From: Suillus spraguei
Lineage: Eukaryota; Basidiomycota; Agaricomycetes; Boletales; Suillaceae
Assembly (NCBI GenBank): GCA_016800925.1
Contig: JABCPU010000336.1
Coordinates: forward strand, 1 to 64,000
Direction of reading: 5' to 3'
DNA: 64,000 nt
Made by a program: the position numbers and the translations under genes. Within the stretch, counting starts at the first letter, position 1, and each line of letters opens with the position of its first letter. The notes beneath the pieces were generated by a model that was given only the letters and a program-made list of their open reading frames with translations, searched no databases and was not told where the DNA came from. This document shows, piece by piece, positions 46,204 through 57,623 of this stretch.

Positions 46204-47490
46204 TGCCTCCCCGTAAAACTCAAAACACTCTCTGAGGAGCCGGACTTGGTCCGATCCAACAAGATCCCACACCCATCGTCCAAACATTCACCAGTTTCTC
46301 TCAACGCCGTGCAAGCATGAGCGACATAGGCCAAAGTATTTCCGCTCGTCAAGTCAGACCGGATCCGATAACACCAACTCGGAACCGGATAACCCAGACT
46401 CCAACTCGCGCCCGACCATTCGCTTTGATGATGAGCTGCGCAGTAACCCACCAGATGATGAAGTTGATGATCCGGACAATGAGGACCTGGATGACGAAGA
46501 AGATAAAATCCACCTGAGCCCTCAGGACCGGGTCCTAGCCCAACTATCCATAGCCATTAACCACCTCGCTCGCAGTAGCCGTCGCACCCCCACCTCGGAT
46601 GATAGCAAAGTCAAAATCCGTGAGCCAGATACCTTCGATGGGTCCGAACCTCGAAGCTCCGGGCATTCTTCGTCCAATGTGAGCTCAACTTCCAGAGCAA
46701 ACCTAGCGCTTTCCGTTCCGGACGCGCTAAAGTCAATTTCGCCCAATCCTACCTTAAGGGTATGGCTCTCGAGTGGTTTGAACCGGACCTCCTTTCGGAC
46801 GGATATAGCAACCGTCCGGACTGGATGGATGACTACTCCGAGTTCATGCTCGAGCTCCAAACCAATTTTGGACCACACGATCCCTCCGGAGACGCAGAGA
46901 TGCAGTTAGAACAACTCCACATGCGTGACAGACAACGGATCAACAAGTACGTTGTAGAATTCCAGCGACTTGCCTCCCAAGTACGCAAATGGGGAGACGG
47001 AGCCCTACGACACCAATTCTACAATGGACTTCCGGCCCGAATCAAAGATGAGATTAGTTGCATGGGTAAGCCCACTACCCTTTCGGAGTTCAAAACTCTC
47101 GCCCAGACCATCGACGCCCGTTACTGGGAACGGAGGGGCGAAGTCACCCGAGAAGTAGAACCACCTCTTCCAATCCTCCCAGGCAGTCAACATCCGACCG
47201 GATGAACTCCAACTCATCCGGATCCAATACACCCAAATTCAATAAACCCACATCCTCCGCAACATCCTCTACCCCGAAAGTTTCGGATCTCCTAGCGTTG
47301 TTGGTGCGGACGGAAAGCTAACCACCCAGGAGCGTCAGAGACGTATTGACAAAAGGCTCTGTATGTTCTGCGGCGGACCTGGTCACACTGCCCGGGAATG
47401 CACCAAATCCACTTCGTGCGCTGCCAAAGGCCGCGCTACTGTGCTCACTCCGGAAACGGAACCGGAAGCCTCGGATGAGGCAAAAAATTA
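46204..47490 (+). pseudogene. Chromovirus gag with zinc knuckle
   Basis: The start MPPRKTQNTL is cut by TGA after ten codons. Later frames carry the Gag core (MALEWFEPDLLSDGY, DYSEFMLELQTNFGPHD, INKYVVEFQRLASQVRKW) and the nucleic-acid-binding CCHC knuckle CMFCGGPGHTAREC near 47365. Several frame changes separate them. Gag would form the particle around the RNA. Confidence 0.85.
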
Positions 47491-47519
47491 GTCCGCGACC
47501 CTCCTGACTCCGTACGGGA

Positions 47520-49480
47520 TGAGGGTCGCGTTGGCCCAACCCATGCAACGGAACTACGACTCAATGCTGTAACTCTTCCTGATCCGAACTCTCTGTGTCC
47601 ATATGTCTCTCTTCCATCTTTCTCCAATATATCTGACTTTCCGGCCTCATAGACTGTGGTTCCTCCCACTGCTTCATAGACACTGATTTTGTCCGAGAAC
47701 ATAAAATTCCTACCTATCAGATTCCTCCGCTTCCACTCCGTTTATTTGATGGTACATGCAATAACAATATTGTCGAAGCCATAAACTTATCCGTCCAATT
47801 CTCCTCCGGTGTAATCACTTCCGACACGTTCTACGTCACCCCTTTGGATTCCTCATGTTATATCGTTCTCGGATATAGCTGGCTCACCCGACACAATCCG
47901 TTGATTGACTGGGTATTGGGCAGCATCGAGTTCCGAACTACTGAACAGGGAGTGCCATTAACCCCATCCGCATCACCGCTGCCTCCGGACACACCGTCCA
48001 TGGCAGGAAAATCCAATCTGACACCTCTGTTACCTTCGGGTATTCCACCCAAGGAAGATTCCTCCCCTCCAATATCTCCGTCGCCTCAGAGCACCCCATC
48101 CGTGGCAGAGACTCCGCCTCTGACCAAATCCGAACCCTCCACTGGTACTCCAGTCCCTAACATATCGTTGATAAACGCAGTGGCCTTTTGCCATGCCTGC
48201 AAGTTAGAAGGATCTACTCAGTTCAGCATCTACCTCCATCCCTCCGAAGTAAACCTTCGATCCACATCCATATCATCCGATCCTCCAGACCTCTCCAGAA
48301 TCCCTTCTGATTACCACGAATTGCGGATGTCTTCGACAAAGGCAAAGCCGGACAACTTCCCCCACATCGACCCTACGATCTCAAGATTGAGTTGGAGAAG
48401 GGGCTAGTCCGCCTCTCGGAACCATATACTGTCTCTCTCCGGTAGAGCTTGAGGCCCTCCGGAAGTTCCTTGATGAAAACATCTCGTCCGGACTCCTCCG
48501 CTCCTCATCTTCTCCCCATGGAGCCCCTGTCCTATTTGTCAAAAAGAAGGATGGATCCCTCCGCCTTTGTGTGGATTTCCGCGGCCTTAACCACATCACC
48601 AAGAAAGACTGATATCCTTACCCCTCATTGCCGACCTTCTAGACTCCCCGAGCCGCGCTAAAGTTTATACCAAAATGATCTCTGATCTGCATATCACCTC
48701 GTCCGGATAACAGAAGGAGACGAGTGGAAGACTTCCTTCCGTACGCGCTATGGCTCCTATGAATGGTTGGTGATGCCGGAAGGCCTCACGAATGCTCCGG
48801 CAGCTTTCCAGCGCTTTGTCAATAGCGTGTTTGCCGATATGCTGGACGTGTGTGTTGTTGTATATCTGGATGACATCCTTATCTATTCCCAAGACCTTGC
48901 AAGTCATAAGGAACATGTCGAGAAGTTTTACGACGTCTCCGTAAACACCGACTATATGCCAAACCCGAGAAATGCGAATTCCATTCATCCTCCGTCGAAT
49001 ATCTTGGTTACCTCCTATCTCCGGATGGCTTGACAATGTCGTCTGAGAAAATCCAGTCTATCATAGACTGGCCAGAACCTCGGAAAGTCAAGGACATCCA
49101 ATCTTTCCTCGGATTCGCTAATTTCTATCGTCATTTCATCTTCAACTACTCGGATATCGTGGTTCCCCTTACTCGACTCACTTGCAAGGGCGTCACTTGG
49201 GACTTTTCCGAGGAATGCCGGAAATCATTTAACGCACTCAAGAAAGCCTTCACGTCCGCTCCGGTGCTAACCATTGGATTCCGAATGTTCCTATAGTTGT
49301 GGAAACTGATGCCTCGGATTATGCTATCGCTGGAATACTATCCATTGTGTGCCCAGACTCGGAACTTCGTCCGGTGGCATTTTACTCCCGGACACTGTCC
49401 GGTGCAGAACTCAACTATGATGTCCATGATAAGGAACTACTAGCCATCTATGCTGCATTCCGAACCTGGCCCATTACCTA
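47520..49480 (+). pseudogene. Chromovirus pol front half: protease, RT, RNase H (frameshifted)
   Basis: Protease: DCGSSHCFIDTDF near 47652, then IVLGYSWLTRHNPLIDWVLG. Reverse transcriptase: [18 protein letters not shown] with the catalytic YLDD near 48862. RNase [14 protein letters not shown] near 49302 and [12 protein letters not shown]. Breaks include a TGA in KKD*YPYP (48610) where copy 2 has an Arg codon, a frame change after the protease, and a stop near 49480. Confidence 0.88.
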
Positions 49481-50025
49481 GAAGGCTCATCCGAGCCTAT
49501 AGATGTTGTCACGGACCACAAGAACCTTGAGTATTTCTCTACCACCAAACTGCTATCCCGTCGTCAGGCCCGCTGGTCCGAGTTCCTCCATCAGTTCAAC
49601 CTCGTTATCCGTTACCGTCCTGGAAGACTCGGAGTCAAGCCAGATTCCCTCACTAGACGATGGGATGTCTACCCTAAAGAGGGGGATAAGGACTATGCTC
49701 AGATTAACCCTCACAACCTCCGTCCAATATTTGCTTCGGAACAATTAGCTTCGTCCCTACGAGCTTCCATTTTAGCAACTCCGGTCCTTAGAGCAGCTGT
49801 TCTTATGGACACTGAACACCTCCGGAAAGACATTCTGATAGCACTCCCTAATGACCCCATTGCACAAACACATTTTCCGGTTCCTTCAGATCCGAGATGG
49901 ACAATAGACGATGGTGGATTCCTTTGTTGTGACAACCGCATCTACGTTCCGGATACCAATGATCTACGACTTCGCATCCTCCGGAATTGCCATGACCACC
50001 CCCTATCCGGACATTTTGGACAGAA

Positions 50026-51273
50026 TTGTACCTCGAGCTCATCCGACGCAACTATACCTGGCCCGGAGTACGAGCCTTTGTCAAAGAGTATGTCAGATCC
50101 TGCACATCCTGCGCCCGAGCCAAAGTTCCGAGACATAAGCCCTACGGACTACTCAAGCAACTTCCCGTCCCAGAAAAACCATGGAATTCCATCTCTATGG
50201 ATTTCATTGAACAACTTCCGGACTCATCCGGCTTTACAGCCATCCTCGTCATCATAGATCGCCTATCCAAGCAAGCCATATTCGTCCCGACCCACGACAC
50301 CATTACTTCTCCTGATCTCGCCCGCCTATTTCTCCTCCATGTCTTCTCTAAGCATGGAGTCCCATCCCATGTAACCTCGGATCGAGGAACAGAGTTCGTA
50401 TCCCACTTCTTCCGTTCCTTAGGAAAGGCATTGGACATGGTCCTACACTTCACATCCGGATATCATCCCGAAGGGGACGGACAAACAGAACGTGCCAACC
50501 AAACGCTGGAACAGTACCTCCGGATCTACTGCAACTATCAGCAGGACAACTGGTCCGAGCTACTGCCCCTCGCAGAGTTTGCATACAATAACGCTCCGAG
50601 TGCCACTACCGGAGTTTCACCTTTCTTCGCCAATAAAGGTTATCATCCGAACATTTCCATCCATCCGGAACGCGACCTATCCTCCATCCGTGCCCAGGAA
50701 TATGCCCTAGACCTTAACAAACTTCACCAGTTCCTCCGAGATGAGATGTCCGAAGCTCAGAAACGCTATCAAGGACCCGCGGATGCTAAAAGACAGCCTG
50801 CTCCAGACTTCCGGATTGGAGAACAAGTCTTCGTCAAAGCCAAGTACTTCCGCTCCACTCGTCCATCGAAGAAACTTTCGGAAAAGAATTTGGGACCATT
50901 CGAAATTATATCCCGCCCGGGTACTCATTCTTTCGCCATCCGACTTCCAGATTCTATGCATTCCGTACATCCTGTTTTCCATGTCTCGCAGTTAGAGCCA
51001 GCAGTTCCGAACACCATTCCCAATCGCATCCAACCTCCTCCGCCACCAGTCGAAGTCGACGGAGAACCAGAGTACGAGATATCCGAAATCCTGGACTCTA
51101 AACTGGACCGTCGTAGGCACCACTGCCAACTTCTATACCTCGTCCGTTGGTCCGGATACGAAGGAACGGACGAAGAAACTTCCTGGTTACTGGCCACAGA
51201 ACTCGGAAATGCATCGGATCTCGTAGCGGATTTCCACTCAGCATATCCGGACAAGCCTGGTCCCATTGCTTGA
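50026..51273 (+). CDS. Chromovirus integrase with C-terminal chromodomain
   Basis: An open frame of 415 codons. It begins inside the zinc-binding N-terminal domain (CTSCARAKVPRHKPYG). The catalytic core shows D, D, E at SMDFIEQLP, TSDRGTEFV and GDGQTERANQ. The last about 60 residues form a chromodomain: EYEISEILDSKLDRRRHHCQ, LLYLVRWSGYEGTDEETSWL. Chromodomain integrases steer insertion into heterochromatin. The upstream part of the same polyprotein lies in another frame (49805-50060), so this is a fragment of pol that happens to be undamaged. Confidence 0.92.
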   Translation: MYLELIRRNYTWPGVRAFVKEYVRSCTSCARAKVPRHKPYGLLKQLPVPEKPWNSISMDFIEQLPDSSGFTAILVIIDRLSKQAIFVPTHDTITSPDLARLFLLHVFSKHGVPSHVTSDRGTEFVSHFFRSLGKALDMVLHFTSGYHPEGDGQTERANQTLEQYLRIYCNYQQDNWSELLPLAEFAYNNAPSATTGVSPFFANKGYHPNISIHPERDLSSIRAQEYALDLNKLHQFLRDEMSEAQKRYQGPADAKRQPAPDFRIGEQVFVKAKYFRSTRPSKKLSEKNLGPFEIISRPGTHSFAIRLPDSMHSVHPVFHVSQLEPAVPNTIPNRIQPPPPPVEVDGEPEYEISEILDSKLDRRRHHCQLLYLVRWSGYEGTDEETSWLLATELGNASDLVADFHSAYPDKPGPIA

Positions 51274-51330
51274 AAAGTACATAACGAAATATAAGTACAT
51301 TGAGGGCAGTAGCGGAAATCCGGATCTGGA

Positions 51331-52321
51331 CTAAGCACCAGTCTCCATTTCACCTCCGGCACCCCCAGTCTCCTCCCCAGTCCCATCCGCCATCTCTCCT
51401 CCATTCTCATCCGCCACCTCTTCCCCAATCTCCTCACCAGCGCCATCCTTGTCGGATCCGGCAGAAACGGAAAGCCTAAATCCGGTCCGGATTTCCTCGA
51501 TGAGCAGGGCCTGGAATTCCCTCTGTTGCTGGAGGAAGGCCTCCATGGTAGAGCTCATCCGCTCCATGGCAATCCGACTCCCTTCCGCCGCCGCAATACC
51601 ATCTTGGAGAAGTCCGTTGGTCCGCGCCAACTCAGCAATGATGCCATTAGCAGCGGCCACCCAAGCCTGATCATCATACTCCACAAAATCCTCATCCGTA
51701 CCTTCGATAGTGACTGGATTAGAGAAGACATCCGCGTCCGCCACATCCGGAGTAGGACTCCTCTGACGGCGCTTGCCTTTGCCCTTCGGAGACGGAGTAC
51801 CAGCAGGACGCTGCCTCTTCCGGCCCTTGGGCCCCTTAACGAATCCGGGCCTTCCAGGACAAGTGGCCTTGTCCTTCCGGCAGACGTCACAGGACTTAAT
51901 CTACGAAACGTCGAAATCAGCGGATCCGAAGTTTTTCGGACGACTCACCATGGCATTCTTCTCAGCATCACCCCACTGGCACATCCGGCCCTTAGTGACG
52001 CAACGGAGCAGTACCCATCCTTTGCTCCAGACGCAGGAGCAGCCTTGGCCTTTGCCAACCCATTAATATCCGGATCTGGAAGAGTCCACAGCACTCACCC
52101 GAGCCTCAATCAGTGCCCTCCGCCTCTTTTCCTCCATTTCCCTCCGGATCTCCGCCAACTCAATCTGCTTCAACTCCTCCTGCCTTTTCCGCTCCTCCGC
52201 CTCTTTCCGCTTCCGTTCCGCCTCGGCTTCCGCTGCAGCCTTAGCAGCAGCCAGTTGCTGTTCCAGATCCGCCACAAGGTCAGCAGCAGACTTAGGGGCA
52301 TCGGATTTCTTTCCAGACATG
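51331..52321 (-). CDS. Antisense accessory gene inside chromovirus copy 1
   Basis: Runs opposite to pol between integrase and 3' LTR. From ATG 52321 it reads MSGKKSDAPKSAADLVADLE, a long coiled coil rich in Ala, Glu, Lys and Arg (RKRKEAEERKRQEELKQIEL). A donor (gtgagt) follows RRALIEAR. Next a Cys-containing part (CVTKGRMCQWGDAEKNAM), an intron (gtgagtcg to ttcgtag), then KSCDVCRKDKATCPGRPG and a basic KGPKGRKRQ patch. The last 137 codons (from 51744) hold WVAAANGIIAELARTNG, MERMSSTMEAFLQQQREFQA and an acidic Gly/Glu-rich tail. The phase across the first intron is not settled. CxxC-type clusters plus a coiled coil suggest a nucleic-acid-binding protein. It is copied in the inverted element, so it belongs to the transposon. 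Confidence 0.65.
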
Positions 52322-52513
52322 TTGGAGACAAGTTTTGTTAACAAGGATATGAAGTGGGGGTAGGAATCATTTCGGACGTCTGACGTCCGTATATCTGTCG
52401 GATTACAGACTCAGCACTACAACCATCAAACTTCCCCATCGTCTCGCATTAATCTTGTCCGATCCGGATCGACGCTTCTTGTGCCTCAGGGGTTCGGCCC
52501 TAAGGGGGGATAC

Positions 52514-53252
52514 TGTCATATACCATACTTCTAATCTCAGATCCGATCATATCCGTCCAGATCCGATCGTTTCCATATCCGTCCGGTCCACAGATCCTGT
52601 CCGGACCACCCATCCGAATGTACTCACTTCTCGCACCTTAACTCCCTTGTGTATATCTGCGTCTATCTCCTTTCGTCATTCCTCCTGTTCCGGTATTCCG
52701 GCTGTTTATATTTCCGTCCTGTGTTACTGATCCGTTTCCTGTGTTCATTTCCGATTCATGCTTACTGATCCGCTGTGCATTAACTAATAGACTTCCGTTA
52801 CACTTCGTACATAGCCCTCGGTCCCGGACTTGCTGATTATCCGTCTTAGATACTTACAGTATATAAACCACTTGTAGATCTCCGTAGAACCTTAGTTCGA
52901 ATATCATCTTAGATTCTACTCATTCTGCTTCCTCCGGACTTAAGCCACTTTCCGCTTTAAGTCACCTTCCGAGACTTAGGATTGATTCCTATAGTCTATA
53001 TCTCCGACTCTATCTTCGGATAGTCTATCTCGTTAGTTTCTAGTTAGGAACTCGTTCCGAAGCTAGTCTTAATCTTGTTCTTCCTACGTTCCGATAACCT
53101 TCGGACGTATCATATCCGAACCTTCGGACACCGGATCCGTCACGCAACCCTTCCGGTCTCGGACGAATAATCTCCCTGAAATAAGGGCATTACTCAGAAA
53201 GGGGCACAGTGCACGAACTGAGGCCAAAGTTCAGATCTCTCTACTTGAGTAA
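52514..53252 (+). repeat. 3' LTR of chromovirus copy 1
   Basis: Matches the 5' LTR from TGTCATATACC and is truncated by about 15 bp at its end (CTCTCTACTTGAGTA). It carries several small deletions near 53060-53160 relative to the 5' LTR. It abuts the inverted LTR of copy 2. Confidence 0.9.
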
Positions 53253-53254
53253 GT

Positions 53255-53832
53255 CTTCGGAACGGAATAGACGAAGATTAAGACTAGCTTCGGAAGAGTT
53301 CCTAACTAGAAACTAACAGAGATAGACTATCCGAAGATAGAGTCGGAGATATAGACTATAGGAATCAATCCAAGTCTCGGAAGATGACTTAGAGCGAAAG
53401 TGGCTAAGTCCAGAGGAAGCAGAATGAGCAGAATCTAAGATGATATTCGAACTAAGGTTCTACGAGATCTACAAGTGGTTTATATACTGTAAGTATCTAA
53501 GACGGATAATCAACAAGTCCGGGACCGAGGGCTATGTACGAAGTGTAACGGAAGTCTATTAGTTAATGCACAGCGGATCAGTAAGCACGAATCGGAAATG
53601 AACACAGGTAAGGATCAGTGACACAGGACGGAAATATACACAGCCGGAATACCGGAAACAGGAGGAATGACGAAAGGAGATAGACGCAGATATACACAAG
53701 GGAGTTAAGGTGCGAGAAGTGAGCACATTCGGATGGGTGGTCCGGACAGGATCTGTGGACCGGACGGAAATGGAAATCGATCGGATCTGATCGGATATGT
53801 CGGATCTGAGATTAGAAGTATGGTATATGACA
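53255..53832 (-). repeat. Partial 3' LTR of chromovirus copy 2
   Basis: Inverted LTR sequence ending with the complement of TGTCATATACC at 53832, followed by the complement of the polypurine tract (GTATCCCCCCTTAG). The terminal about 170-270 bp on the side facing copy 1 are missing. Confidence 0.88.
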
Positions 53833-54020
53833 GTATCCCCCCTTAGGCGAACCCCTGAGGCACAAGAAGCGTCGATCCGGATCGGACAAGATTAATGCGG
53901 ACGATGGGAAGTTTGATGGTTGTAGTGCTGAGTCTGTAATCCAACAGATATATGGACGTCAACATCCGAAATGATTCCTACCCCCACTTCATACCCTGTT
54001 AACAAAACTTGCTTTACAAC

Positions 54021-55010
54021 ATGTCTGGAAAGAAATCTGATGCCCCTAAGTCTGCTGCTGACATTGTGGCGGATCTGGAACAGCAACTGGCTGCTGCTAA
54101 GGCTGCAGCGGAAGCCGAGGCAGAGCGAAGCGGAAAGAGGCGGAGGAGCGGAAAAGGCAGGAGGAGTTGAAGCAGATTGAGTTGGCGGAGATCCGGAGGG
54201 AAATGGAGGAAAGAGACGGAGGGCTCTGATTGAGGCTCAGGTGAGTGATGTGGATCTTCTAGATCCGGATCTAATGGATTGGCAAGGCCAAGGCTGCTCC
54301 TGCATCTGGGGCAAAGGATGGGTACTGCTCCGTTGCGTCACTAAGGACCGGATGTGCCAGTGGGGTGATGCTGAGAAGAATGCCTTGGTGAGTCGTCCGA
54401 AAACCTTCGGATCCGCTGATTTCGACATTTCGTAGATTAAGTCCTGTGACGTCTGCCGGAAGGACAAGGCCACTTGTCCTGGAAGGCCCGGATTCATTAA
54501 GGGCCCAAGGGCCGGAAGAGGCAGCTCCTGCTGGTACTCCATCTCCGAAGGGCAAAGGCAAGCGCGTCAGAGGAGCCTACTCCAGATGTGGCGGATGCGG
54601 ATGTCTTCTCTAATCCAGTCACTATTGAAGGTACGGATGAGGATGTTTGGAGTATGATGATCAGGCTTGGGTGGCCGCTGCTAATGGATCATTGCTGAGC
54701 TGGCGCGACCAATGGACTCCTTCAGGATGGTATTGCGGTGGCGGAAGGGAGTCGGATTGCCATGGAGCGGATGAGCTCTACCATGGAGGCCTTCCTCCAG
54801 CAACAGAGGGAGTTCCAGGCCCTGCTCATGAGGAAATACGGACCGGATTTAGGCTTTCCGTTTCTGCCGGATCCGACAAGGATGGCGCTGGTGAGGAGAT
54901 TGGGAAGAGGTGGCGGATGAGACTGGAGGAGAGATGGCGGATGGGACTGGGGAAGAGACTGGAGGTGCCGGAGGTGAAATGGAGACTGGCCTTAGTCAGA
55001 TCCGGATTTC
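54021..55010 (+). pseudogene. Antisense accessory gene of chromovirus copy 2
   Basis: Same gene as at 51331-52321 in copy 1. From ATG 54021: MSGKKSDAPKSAADIVADLE, the coiled coil, then the Cys segment GQGCSCIWGKGWVLLRCVTK with DRMCQWGDAEKNAL, the intron gtgagtcg to tcgtag, and KSCDVCRKDKATCPGRP. It is broken by one-base losses (for example in the AERKRKEAEE stretch near 54127 and near 54650). It preserves the layout seen in copy 1, including splice sites. Confidence 0.65.
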
Positions 55011-55160
55011 CCTACTGCCCTCAATGTACTTATATTTCGTTATGTACTTTTCAAGCAATGGGACCAGGCTTGTCCGGATATGCTGAGTGGAAATCCGCTA
55101 CAGATCCGATGCATTTCCGAGTTCTGTGGCAAGCACCAGGAAGTTTCTTCGTCCATTCCT

Positions 55161-56538
55161 TCATATCCGGACCAACGGATGAGGTATAGAGTTGGCAATG
55201 GTGTCTACGACGGTCCAGTTTAGAGTCCAGGATTTCGGATATCTCATACTCCGGTTCTCCGTCGACTTCGACTGGTGGGGAGGAGGCTGGATGCGATTAG
55301 GGATGGTGTTCGGAACTGCTGGCTCTAACTGCGAAACATGGAATACAGGATGTACGGAATGCATAGAATCCGGAAGTCAGATGGCGAAGGAATGATGCCC
55401 GGGCGGGATATAATTTCAAATGGACCAAATTCTTTTCTGAAAGTTTCTTCGACGGACGAGTGGAATGGAAGTACTTGGCTTTGACGAAGACTTGTTCTCC
55501 AATCTGGAAATCCGGAGCAGGTTGTCTTTTAGCATCCGCAGGTCCTTGATAGTGTTTCTGGGCTTCGGACATCTCTACTCGAAGAAACTGGTGAAGTTCA
55601 TTAAGGTCTGTGGCATATTCCTGGGTGTGGATGGAGGATAGGTTGCGTTCTGGATGAATGGAAATGTTCGGATGATAACCCTTATTGGCGAAGAAAGGTG
55701 AAACTCTGGTAGTGGCACTCGGAGTGTTATTGTATGCAAACTCTGCGAGGGGCAGTAGCTCGGACCAGTTGTCCTGTTGATAGTTGCAGTAGATCCAGAG
55801 GTATTGTTCCAGTGTTTGGTTGGCACGTTCTGTTTGTCCATCTCCTTCCGGATGATATCCGGATGTGAAGTGTAGAACCATGTCTAATGCCTTTCCTAAG
55901 GAACAGAAGAAGTGGGATACGAACTCTGTTCCTCGATCCGAGGTTACATGGGACGGAACACCATGCTTGGAGAATACATGGAGGAGAAATAGGCGGGTGA
56001 GATCCAGAGAAGTAATCATGTCGTGGGTCGGGATGAATATGGCTTGCTTGGATAGACTATCTATGATGACAAGGATGGCGGTATAGCCAGATGAGTACGG
56101 AAGTTGCTCAATGAAATCCATAGAGATGGAATTTCAAGGTTTCTCTGGGACAGGGAGTTGCTTGAGTAATCCATAGGGTTTATGTCTCAGAACTTTGGCT
56201 TGGGCGCAGGACATGCAGGATCTGACATATTTTTTGACATAGGCTCGAATCCCAGGCCAGGTGTAGTCACGTTGGACGAGCTCGAGGGTACAATTCTGTC
56301 CGAAGTGTCCAGATAGGGGGTGATCATGGCAGTTACAGAGGATGCGTAGTCGTAAGTCATTGGCTTCCGGAACGTAGATACGGTTGTCGCAGCGAAGGAA
56401 TCCACTATTGTCCACTGTCCATCTCGGATCTGAAGGTAACGGAAGATGTGTTTGTGCAATAGGATCATCTGAAAGTTCAGTCAGGATATCTTTCCAAAGG
56501 TTTTCTGTATCCATGAGAACTGTTAAGACCGTACTCAA
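55161..56538 (-). pseudogene. Chromovirus copy 2 integrase
   Basis: Zinc-binding domain HPLSGHFGQNC and SCMSCAQAKVLRHKPYG in the frame 56538-56134, then the catalytic core with D, D, E at SMDFIEQLPY, TSDRGTEFV and GDGQTERANQ in the frame starting 56121. A frame change near 56128 and another near 55400 (before the chromodomain) break it. The chromodomain is only partly readable, ending near 55161. Confidence 0.85.
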
Positions 56539-57290
56539 GGGTAGAGAGATCCGAAGGGCTTTGGCCTCAGTTCATGCACTGTGCCCCTTTCTCGAGTAAT
56601 GCCCCTTATTTCAGGGAGGAGTTTATTCATCCGAAGACCCGGAAGGAGTTGCATGATGGATCCGGGTGTCCGAAGGTATTGGATATGATACATCCGAAGG
56701 TTATTCGGAACGTAAGAAGAGGACAGAGATTAAGGCTAGCTTCGGAATGAGTTCCTAACTAGAAACTAACAGAGGTAGACTACCTGAAGATAGAGTCAGA
56801 GATATAGACTATAGGAATCAATCCTAAGTCTCGGAAGGTGACTTAAAGCGGAAAGTGGCTTAAGTTTGGAGGAAACAGAATGAGTAGAATCTAAGATGAT
56901 ATTCGAACTAAGGTTCTACGGAGATCTACAAGTGGTTTATATACTGTAAGTATCTAAGACGGATAATCAGCAAGTCCGGGACCGAGGGCTATGTACAAAG
57001 TGTAATGGAAGTCTATTAGTTAATGCACAGCGGATCAGTAAGCATGAATCGGAAATGAACACAGGAAACGGATCAGTAACACAGGATGGAAATATAAACA
57101 GCTGGAATACCGGAAACAGGAGGAATGACGAAAGGAGATAGACGCAGATATACACAAGGGAGTTAAGGTGCGAGAAGTGAGTACATTCGGATGGGTGGTC
57201 CGGACAGGATCTGTGGACCGGACAGATATGGAATCAATCGGATCTGATCGGATATGGTCGGATCTGAGATTAGAAGTATGGTATATGACA
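56521..57290 (-). repeat. Complete LTR inserted in copy 2 (inverted)
   Basis: A full 770-bp LTR in minus orientation, from the complement of ...GGTCTTAACA (56521) to the complement of TGTCATATACC (57290). It interrupts pol between RNase H and integrase. Confidence 0.9.
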
Positions 57291-57623
57291 GTATCCCCCC
57301 CTTAGGGCCGAACCCCTGAGGCACAAGAAGCGTCGATCCGGATTGGACAAGATTCTTCGGATAGTCTACCTCCGTTAGTTTCTAGTTAGGAACTCGTTCC
57401 GAAGCTAGCCTTAATCTCTGTCCTCTTCTTACGTTCCGAATAACCTTCAGACGTATCATATCCGATACCTTCGGACACCCGGATCCGTCACGCAACTCCT
57501 TCCGGGTCTTCGGACGAATAAACTCCTCCCTGAAATAAGGAGCATTACTCGAGAAAGGGGCACAGTGCACGAACTGAGGCCAAAGCCCTTCGGATCTCTC
57601 TACCCTTGAGTACGGTCTTAACA
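57291..57623. mobile_element. Leftover internal stub and opposite-strand LTR fragment
   Basis: 57291-57355 is the polypurine tract plus the last internal bases of an element; 57356-57623 is the terminal part of an LTR in plus orientation, ending GGTCTTAACA. Together with the LTR at 56521-57290 this is a collapsed insertion. Compared with copy 1, about 335 bp of pol (equivalent to 49468-49802) are lost at the site. Confidence 0.8.

Larger units (their letters stand above)
45406..53252 (+). mobile_element. Ty3/gypsy chromovirus, copy 1 (near full length)
   Basis: 5' LTR 45406-46153, internal region with gag, pol and an antisense gene, polypurine tract AAGGGGGGA near 52502-52510, and 3' LTR 52514-about 53252. 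Domain order Gag, zinc knuckle, protease, RT, RNase H, integrase, chromodomain defines a chromovirus. Gag and the pol front half contain stops and frameshifts, so the copy is not autonomous, although the integrase frame is intact. Confidence 0.9.

Noticed and set aside
51526..52341. 271-codon plus-strand frame downstream of integrase
   Set aside because: It is the complement of the antisense accessory gene, which has the better codon pattern, splice sites and a conserved copy.
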